From the NCBI GenBank assembly GCA_965242775.1, contig CBDETI010000015.1, positions 150,913 through 214,912 of the forward strand: a stretch of DNA of 64,000 bases, in the 5' to 3' direction. Under the pieces are notes generated by a model that searched no databases, was not told the origin of the DNA, and was given only the letters and a program-made list of their open reading frames with translations. The translations under genes and the position numbers were made by a program. The stretch's first letter is position 1, and the number at the start of each line of letters is the position of its first letter. Shown in pieces: positions 53,501 through 61,508 of the stretch. Source of the stretch: JAWPMT01 sp965242775. Its GTDB lineage: Bacteria; Bacteroidota; Bacteroidia; Cytophagales; Cyclobacteriaceae.

Positions 53501-55447
53501 CTAAGGGTTGCTATGGACAGTGATCTTGCTTGAGAGCACTTGCTGCGAGAAAAGCACTTCAAGCACATACAAGCCTGGGTTGATCTGTAAATCTCTGATG
53601 TGGATCTTTTCCTCCACCGTACGGTACTCCCGACGAAACACTTCACCGCCCAGCAAATTCCTGATTCGTACAGTAGCCTTGCCCTTGTTATCCGACCCAA
53701 TGTGAATGGTAACTTCTTGATCGACAGGGTTGGGGTACACAATAAAATCCTGCTGACTGACATCAGTGAACCCTAAGGGTCCCGCAAGGACACAGCTCCT
53801 GAGACCTCCCCACTTTGGCGATTCCAGCAGCGGCTGCCACTGACTTTCAAGTATACCAAATGCTCCAAAAGCATCCGGGCGTTCGGCCAGATTGAATAAC
53901 ATAAACAAGCCACCATCCATATCATCGTACCAGGAATCGTACAATTCGCAGAAGAAGTTTTCCATTTCCTGCAGCCGATTCATTTCTGCTACCAGCAATT
54001 CCGCGCATGGGTCCATTGGCTGAAAGCCAATTTCGGTCACGTGCTGACCACCCTCATAAGCAAACAGCGCAACATCATGTTGCCTACTCAATTGGGCATA
54101 GTGACTCACAAAAGCCGACATTTCGTACCCAACCCTATTCTGCAACGTATCCAAGAGGTCGCTGGCGCTATGATCGCAAATACTCAGCCCTTGGGCCTCC
54201 AAATCGTCAAACATGGTGACACCTATGTAAGAGGCAATGGCCACGGCATCCGGAATGATATTGTGTGGATTCACCTCTGCCAGCCCGAAAGATTCGTAAA
54301 CAAGGTCGGCAACAAATGGATCCGATTGCGTGGCCAAGACCTTTATTACCCGGCTATCATCCTCAAAAACCTCATTGAAGAGGTGAAATATCTCGAAATG
54401 ACGCTTTGAATTGAACCGATGTATAGCTTCCTGCTCTGCCAACCCAGGATGTGCGCTGGTGGCCAATTCCTGGGCAACACCTTGATCCAGGACATATTGA
54501 AATTTCTCTGGATAGCTGGGATTCCAGTTCTCATTACCGTATTCCAGGTAAAACTGAAGATCACTACTTAGGTCATTGTGAAACAACGTCGCCAGGCTGT
54601 TCACATACGCATCTGTAGCCCGGTAGGGAACGCAAATCCAGGGCGCAATGCGTGTCAGGTTGCTTAATTCGATAATGTCCTCGTACGGTATTCCATTGAG
54701 AATATCATTTTCGATATCTAAAAAGTAGGAGAAATTGCTGGTCCTGGGACGGTCCTCCCAATGCATGACGAGATTGTTTTCGACCCGAAGCGGTTTCATG
54801 TACCTCAGAGACTGAAAGTTGGAGGCTAATTCAATAAAATCGGCCCTGAATTTTTCCGATTGATAGGTGTCAGTATATTCCGGAAAGATCAGTTGGACGT
54901 TCCTCACCGGATCATCTGCCGATGAGGCGGTAATTGTCAATTCTATACCAAACGAAGATGGCTCTGAGACGGCAACAATATGCTCACCGGCAGCATCAAA
55001 TTCCCTGAATTCTCCATCAATGTCGCCGGTCACCGTAATTGTTCCCTGCCCTTCAAAAACCAGTAAGTACGCTCCGGCCGGATAGAGGTAAGGCTCCGGC
55101 TGATGATGTAACACCAAACAACTCACCCGCAGGGTTTTTCCGGCGACATCCGAATGATCAAATTGAAAAGGTACCTGCAACGGATAGCCGTCACTGTCAA
55201 AGGCAGCGCTCATTTCCTGCCGTAAGTCGCGCGAATAGTTGATAGGGTCCGTCGGATCATCGGCATTTCTTGGCAACCAGGAAGACGATTGTTTCAGGGC
55301 ATTGGTATACATCCAAAGTACCCCCGTAGAAGCCAGATCGGTGAGGTTCGCTCCAATCTGCCGTTCTTGTGGTTGGGCCCTGGAAGTGACTTGGTGAATA
55401 ATCAAGACCAAGAACAAAATCCCCTTGATCCAGTTGAAATGGCGCAT
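53501..55447 (-). CDS. T9SS-secreted glycoside-hydrolase-like protein
   Basis: 648 residues. Signal peptide (WIKGILFLVLIIHQVTSRAQ), a beta-rich N-terminal domain, then a TIM-barrel-like domain with LEYGNENWNP (candidate acid/base Glu after Asn, as in clan GH-A) near residue 300 and FAYEGGQH (candidate nucleophile Glu) near 475. The end is a T9SS type A sorting domain (FIVYPNPVDQEVTIHIGSD, NPGLYVLEVLFSQQ). Probably attached to or released from the cell surface to act on a polysaccharide; the substrate is not evident. A strong terminator follows. Confidence 0.75.
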   Translation of the reverse strand: MRHFNWIKGILFLVLIIHQVTSRAQPQERQIGANLTDLASTGVLWMYTNALKQSSSWLPRNADDPTDPINYSRDLRQEMSAAFDSDGYPLQVPFQFDHSDVAGKTLRVSCLVLHHQPEPYLYPAGAYLLVFEGQGTITVTGDIDGEFREFDAAGEHIVAVSEPSSFGIELTITASSADDPVRNVQLIFPEYTDTYQSEKFRADFIELASNFQSLRYMKPLRVENNLVMHWEDRPRTSNFSYFLDIENDILNGIPYEDIIELSNLTRIAPWICVPYRATDAYVNSLATLFHNDLSSDLQFYLEYGNENWNPSYPEKFQYVLDQGVAQELATSAHPGLAEQEAIHRFNSKRHFEIFHLFNEVFEDDSRVIKVLATQSDPFVADLVYESFGLAEVNPHNIIPDAVAIASYIGVTMFDDLEAQGLSICDHSASDLLDTLQNRVGYEMSAFVSHYAQLSRQHDVALFAYEGGQHVTEIGFQPMDPCAELLVAEMNRLQEMENFFCELYDSWYDDMDGGLFMLFNLAERPDAFGAFGILESQWQPLLESPKWGGLRSCVLAGPLGFTDVSQQDFIVYPNPVDQEVTIHIGSDNKGKATVRIRNLLGGEVFRREYRTVEEKIHIRDLQINPGLYVLEVLFSQQVLSSKITVHSNP

Positions 55448-55643
55448 GTTCGATTTATAGGACTTTAAGAAGCAATTATAGGATATTACCTAGCCTGAAA
55501 AAGGCAGTTGTTTTCACAAAATGATTCACAAAATGCCTTGTTCATCAGCAAAAAGGTCAAATCCGGTCATTCGGAACTCCAAAGAATGTTTCTTTAACGC
55601 CTCATCTATCTTTTACTCAATACAGTTCATTTCCATGTACAAT

Positions 55644-56660
55644 ATGAAGTTAATTCGTGCCGCTATCAGAGACATTTCATTGATATGTTTTTTACTCGTA
55701 AGCCTCTCCGGGCAGGCACAGCGACCGACTAACGAGGCTGTGTTGGCCAAATTTGGATTTCGGGAAATCGCCGCGGTTACAGGAAATGATACGGTCTATT
55801 TCTACTATCGGGCAGTGGACGATCGAGCACCAGACAGACTGGTGCTTTACCTTCAGGGGTCGAGTGCTGATCCATTGTTTTCAGTGGCTCAGGAAAAAAA
55901 GGAATACAAGAGTTATCGCTGGTTCCCAGGGGATTATAAGATGTTGGACGAGCGGTACGCTTATGCAGTAATCGCCAAAAAGGGATTACATGGCGTACCC
56001 GATGAGAAAAACCTCTCAGTTCCCAACAGCTATCATGAACACAACTCGCTGGATTATCGGGTCTTTCAGGCCCGGGAGACCATCAAATACATTTTGCAAA
56101 ATCTCATGGAGAACCCGAAGAAAGTAATTGTCTACGGGCATTCGGAAGGAGCGCCGGTAGCAGCCAGGCTCGCCGCGACCAGTTCCGTGATAACGCATCT
56201 TGGTTTTTGGGCCGGGCATGTGCTCTCCGAATTCTATGACCTGATTATCTTAAATGGTCAAGCGGCCAAGAGCGGACAAATCAGTATGGAGGAACACGAA
56301 CAGTATGTTTCAGACCTGCTAGAAGATTTTAAAAATGTTAAAAAAGACAGTCTCAGTACAAAGGTTGAGGGAGGGTACACCAGCAAAAGATGGTGGAGCT
56401 ACTCCGAACCCGTATTCAATGATTTGATACAAATAGATATACCGCTGTTTGTGCAGGTAGCTACTCACGACAAGAGTTCCCCTATTGAAAGTACCTATCA
56501 ACTACCACTGGAATTCATTCGACTCGGTAAAACAAACCTGAGCTTTAATATATGCGCGGGGTGTGACCATGGGTTTGTTAGAAAGAACAGAAAGAAAGAA
56601 GAGCCTCAGTGGGCCAACATTTTTCAGGAGTTTATTAACTGGACGGAGGTGCAGGATTAA
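55644..56660 (+). CDS. Secreted alpha/beta hydrolase
   Basis: About 338 residues. The frame is open further upstream, but I start at the ATG at 55644 (55635 is an alternative) because it is immediately followed by a signal peptide (IRDISLICFLLVSLSGQAQ). The nucleophile elbow is VYGHSEGAPVAARLAA (GxSxG), with oxyanion region LYLQGSSADP, and a late CDHGF supplying the likely His. Probable periplasmic esterase or peptidase-like hydrolase. Stands alone between divergent and convergent neighbours. Confidence 0.8.
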   Translation: MKLIRAAIRDISLICFLLVSLSGQAQRPTNEAVLAKFGFREIAAVTGNDTVYFYYRAVDDRAPDRLVLYLQGSSADPLFSVAQEKKEYKSYRWFPGDYKMLDERYAYAVIAKKGLHGVPDEKNLSVPNSYHEHNSLDYRVFQARETIKYILQNLMENPKKVIVYGHSEGAPVAARLAATSSVITHLGFWAGHVLSEFYDLIILNGQAAKSGQISMEEHEQYVSDLLEDFKNVKKDSLSTKVEGGYTSKRWWSYSEPVFNDLIQIDIPLFVQVATHDKSSPIESTYQLPLEFIRLGKTNLSFNICAGCDHGFVRKNRKKEEPQWANIFQEFINWTEVQD

Positions 56661-56686
56661 CGGAGTTTGATTCTCCGACCCGAAAT

Positions 56687-59600
56687 TCAATCCAGGTATT
56701 CGGAAGGGGCTTTACCAAATCGCTCCTTGAAGTTTTTAGTAAAATGGCTCAGGTAGTTAAAGCCTACGGCATACGCCGCATCCGACACGGATAATACTTT
56801 TTTACCTTCCAATAGGCTGCGAGCAGTGCGTAATCGGTATTCCTTGACATACTGCGTTAAGGACAAACCAGTGTTAGCTTTCACTTTCCGTTGCAGGCTA
56901 CGTTCACTTTGACCTGTGAATCCCGCTAGATCTTCTCCTGTGATATCCTCCTTTATGTGCTCTTTGATGTACTGATCAATGTTTAGTTTGAGCTTGGATG
57001 GAAATTCCTTCCATTCAATATCGCGGGGATCGATCGACTTCTCAATCCAATATTCGGCTCGCTGTTGCTTGGCCTTTAGCAAGTTGTGAACGCGGGCTCT
57101 GAGCTCCTCTGCATTGAAAGGTTTGAACAGATAGTCATCCACGCCCATGTTGAGTACATCGACCTTGTCCTGTTCCTGCGCCCGAGCCGTTAGGAATATC
57201 ATTGGAATTAATGACAACTCAGGATCCTTTTTGACTGCCTGGGCCATTTCAAAACCATCCATAACTGGCATCAGGTAATCTGTAAGTATCAGGTCCACCT
57301 TGGTCTCCTTAACAAACTCAAGCCCCTTCTGGCCATCATCCACGATGGAAACCTCAAAATCATCCTCAAGAATTTGTGAGATAAACCGACTCATCTCAAA
57401 GTTGTCTTCCACGACAAGTATATGCTGGTTCTTGCCGTCCCAGGCTCCGCGCTCCTGAGGTGTCTTTTCCTCCTGAGTCTCGATTGACTCGGTGATAGGA
57501 ATCTTGTCGCTAATGGTCCTTTTTGACAAGTCTGGGTCCGCTTCGACAAGCTGGTCGGGTTGCAGGTGAGCTGTACCCTTTTGAAAAACCAACGTAAAGG
57601 TGGTCCCACCCTCCCCGCCGCTAGTGACAGCAATGGTCGCGCCGTGCAGTTCGACCAACTCTTTGGATAACGCCAATCCCACACCTGTGCCTTCACCACT
57701 TTTGGTATGAGGACTTTGGTAAAATCGATCGAAGACAAAAGGGATATCAGCCTCAGGGATGCCAATCCCCGTGTCAGAAACTTTGAAAATCACCTCACTC
57801 TCCTGCTCCTCCATGGTCACGGCAATCGCTCCGCCATCGGAGGTGAACTTGAAAGCGTTGGCAATGAGATTGACAAAAATGGTCTCAAACTTATCCCTGT
57901 CGAGATATAGCTCCAACGCTGGCAGTAACTCCTCTTTAAAATCGATATGCTTATCATAGAACTTAGATGAGAAGAAGTCTCCTACTTTGCTCAATACCTG
58001 TCCGGGATTGGTTCGTACGGCATACAATTGGACTTTCCCGCCCTCCAATTTTGAAATATCCAGGATATTGCTGACCATCTTGAGCAATCGCTCACTATTG
58101 CGATAGGATACTTTGAGATTGGCATATTGCTCGTCATTCAAACGGCCAAATTTTCCCTTCAGGGTCTGATCCACGGTACCCATGGTCAAAGTCAGAGGCG
58201 TTCGTAGTTCATGCGAGATATTTGTAAAGAATCGACTTTTCAATTCGTCAGCTTGTAAGAGTTTATCAGCCTGACTTTCTATCACCTTTTTATCTTCTAA
58301 GACCAGGTTTCTACTTTCCTCTAGTTCTTTTGTCCGTTCTTTCACCTGGTTCTCTAGTATTTCATTACGCTTTTTTATCCTGCGCATACGATATAGGTAA
58401 ACCAAATAGACCAATTGTAGGAATACCACCAGAGCCAATACCCTAAACCAAACTGTTGCCCACCAAGGTGGTGTAATCCTGATATTAATAGAAGCAATGT
58501 TATCTGACCATACACCGTCACCATTACTTGACCTGACATCCAGAGTATAGCGTCCTGACTCCAGGTTAACAAAGGAGACACTATTGGTATTGCCTAACTG
58601 ATTCCAATCACCATCGATTCCGTTGATTCTGTAAGCATATTGGTTCTTATCAGGTGCCACAAAGTCCATCGCAGCAAACAACACGTTGAAAGAAGCTTCA
58701 TCATAGGGTAAGACGATATCTGGATTATTCAATAAAGACATGGAGGTCTTAGCACCTCCTTTTAGCTTTTCCAGTTCTGTAAAAGTCAGCACATATGGTG
58801 CAGTACTTATCCGTATCTGATCAGGCTTAAATTGATTGAACCCATTCATACCACCGATATACATCACTCCTTCTTCACTCTTGTGTATCGCTCTTTCGTA
58901 AAATTGATTGGTTGGGATACTGTAGTACTCCACTACATTTTCAGTGACATCATATTGATAAACGCCTTGCCGTGCTAAAAACCAAAAACGTCCCTGATCA
59001 TCTTCCTCTATGCCAATAATGACATCTTTCAACAAACTCTCATGGTTATGAATACGCATCCACTGATCTGTTCGTGTGGTATCAGATAGGTGAAAAACAC
59101 CAAAGTTGGTACCAATCCAAACTTTCTGATGACTATCTACGAACACATCATGAACAGACTTGTTATTGGCTTTTTGCTTCAAAAAGGACACCTCTCGAAC
59201 AACATCGGCCTCTTTTGTTTTCAAGTACAAACCTCTGGATGTACCTACCCAGAGATCTCCATTTTGCATGCAAGACATATCCAGCACATATCGATCAAAA
59301 GGCTCTGAAGAAGGCATTTTCCAGTGATTAGTAAAAACTTCTTTTTTCAGGTCAAATACATGTACTCCATCATAAGATCCTATGTATGCGTGATCTCCAT
59401 TGAGTAGTAAACTCTGGGGTGAAATGGGGCTGGCAGGTAAGTCAATCAGATGATTGATTTTATCAGTTGTAGGATTTAAAATGGAGACTCCACCCACTTC
59501 CGTAGCAATCCATAAGTGATTGCGGCTATCCAACGCTAAATCATTGAGTGTATAGTCCAGTAGCGTACTCCGATCATCAGTTGTATAATATGTGTATCCC

Positions 59601-60782
59601 CCGGTATTCAGGTCTACTTCATTCACGCCTCCCCCATTCGTAGCAATCCACAAAAGATTCTTATGAGACTCAAAACCTCTTACCTCATTGATATTGAGCG
59701 AATTCTTCGCATGAGGCTCGTAATAAGTTTGTGAAAACCTTTGATAGTTGGGGTGAGACTTATACAGCCCGGCACCATCTGTGGCAATCCAAAGTACTCC
59801 TGTGGCATCTTCCAAAAAGCCCCAGGTATCAGGATCGTTGATGGCTTGAGGGTTAGTATAGTCCGGTCGATAGGCATCCATTCTATTGGCATCATAGTGG
59901 TAGTAATAAGTGCCACCTCCAGACGTACCAATCCAGAGATTCCCAATACGATCTGTCATCATATTGAGTATCCCATAGTTGAAATCAATCATCTTAGAAT
60001 CTTTGTCAAATGGAAGTACCCGCTGAGTCCTGGGATTGTAGCGAATGATATATCCCGTATCCTCTACGGTGTTTTGACCGATCCAAATATCATCAGGCCG
60101 TACTTCCTGAATGGACATGACCACATGTCGATCAAACACTTCCCATTCCGTGTTGCGATGGTTTCGAAAAGTGCTTTTTTTCAATATCCAGGATATTGAG
60201 ACCATCGTAAGTTCCGACATACAGAGCACCCCCTATTTTCCTTATATCAAAGATCTGATTGTGACTAAGTGAGTTTGTGTCTTTCGGATCGTGGAAATAT
60301 GCTATGAATTCATCATTTTCATACTTGACCAATCCATCATAGGTACCTAACCAAATCACTCCATTTTCATCAGCAATCATCTCTATGATGAGCTTCTCAT
60401 TGACGAAAGGATGGTCTACATGCGTAAACTCATCGGTTTCATAATGATAGATAGACACTCCGGATCTGGTTCCCACCCATATGGTACCATCATTCGTCTC
60501 AATAAGGCTGATTACTTCGTTGTTACCAATCGAAGTAGTGTCTTCAAGCGTGTTCTTATAAACTTTGATACTTTTCCCATCATACCTATTGAGTCCATCC
60601 GCAGTGGCAACCCAGATGAAACCATAACGATCCTGAATGATATGATCTGTAAGCGAATTGGACAGCCCATGTTCAACTGATAGTTGTTCAAATTGAAGAC
60701 TACCATCTTGACTGACCTGGGCATAAACCAGTACTGTGCTCATTAAAAGTATTGAAGAAAAAAAGAATCTTCGTTTCATCAT
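56687..60782 (-). pseudogene. Hybrid two-component regulator (HTCS), frameshifted at an A7 tract
   Basis: The N-terminal frame (60132-60782) has a signal peptide and propeller blades (GLSNSLTDHIIQDRYGFIWVAT). The main frame (56687-60229) holds the rest of a two-component-regulator propeller, a Y_Y_Y domain (YAYRINGIDGDWNQLGNTN), one membrane helix (VWFRVLALVVFLQLVYLVYL), HisKA (NISHELRTPLTLTMG), HATPase (DTGIGIPEADIPFVFDRFYQ), receiver (LVVEDN, DLILTDYLMPVMDGF) and an AraC HTH (VGFNYLSHFTKNFKERFGKAPSEYL). The junction is a run of seven A on the coding strand at about 60181-60187; six would join ILDIEKK to STFRNHRN in frame. Such one-protein systems usually sense a glycan breakdown product in the periplasm. 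Confidence 0.88.
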
Positions 60783-60833
60783 TATTCAAAACCTGAACTT
60801 ACAAACTGGTCACAAACTAAAAGAAACAAGGAA

Positions 60834-60853
60834 AGCTTCCCTAATGGGGAGCT
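60834..60853 (-). terminator. Possible terminator hairpin
   Basis: AGCTTCCC / GGGGAGCT stem with a four-base loop and a T-rich stretch to the left, between the small lipoprotein gene and the HTCS gene. One mismatch in the leftward transcript, so it is weak. Confidence 0.35.
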
Positions 60854-60960
60854 CTCCTCAAGAAATTAAGTATTAGTTATTGGCGGTGTAAAGTACCAAC
60901 TCAACATAACCCGAAGGCATCAAATTGGCACTCACACATATGGCGAGTATTCAAGAATAA

Positions 60961-61394
60961 TTATCGTTTGGTTGCTGTAAAAACCTGACTACAACCTGTC
61001 AATTCTTCATCCCCAGGACTATCATCAGTAATAGTCCAAAGTACTCCCACTCAAGGTATAAGTATTAGGATCGCAATCCGAATTACTTTGTTCACATAGT
61101 TGTATGGTGGATTCCGTTGCTTCCGCAGTACCACTATCAGTACCCTCGTTTGTGGCCAGGGAATAAGTCCCATCAGCATTAATGGTAAGTGTCACAGAGC
61201 ATTCTGTAGCTGAGTTACAAAAATCTCCAGCATTGGAGCAGCTACCTGTAGCCTTGACATTGGTCACATCCCACACACCTACCAGGGGAGCTAAGAAGTC
61301 CACAACGTCCGGGACTGTCGTCGCTATCGTCATCGCTGCAATTCATCAAAAGTGCAGACAGCAAACACATGGTTAAGATAGATTTGGTTTTCAT
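60961..61394 (-). pseudogene. Small lipoprotein, lipocalin-like, two frameshifts
   Basis: Starts at 61394 with a lipoprotein signal (MKTKSILTMCLLSALLMNCS) and an acidic linker (DDDSDD). Near 61325 the frame changes into DVVDFLAPLVGVWDVTNVKATG, followed by paired strands (SVTLTINADGTYSL, STIQLCEQSNSDC). Near 61035 a second shift restores WTITDDSPGDEELTGC and a stop at 60961. The GVW near the domain start and the strand pattern are lipocalin-like; it contains about eight cysteines. The central fragment alone is 103 codons (61025-61333). Confidence 0.65.
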
Positions 61395-61443
61395 TTTTAT
61401 TGATTGATTAATAAAGTGAATTATAGTTTGGAAGCTGAGTAAA

Positions 61444-61465
61444 AGCCTCCCATAACGGGGAAGCT
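61444..61465 (-). terminator. Possible terminator hairpin of the tail-fibre-like gene
   Basis: In the leftward transcript AGCTTCCC pairs with GGGAGGCT (one G-U pair), followed by TTTTACT. It lies just after the end of the repeat-rich gene at 61509 and resembles the hairpin at 60834. Confidence 0.45.
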
Positions 61466-61508
61466 CTCCTGAAAATCGAATGGAAGACCTCAGGTTGTTG
61501 TAGTAAAA

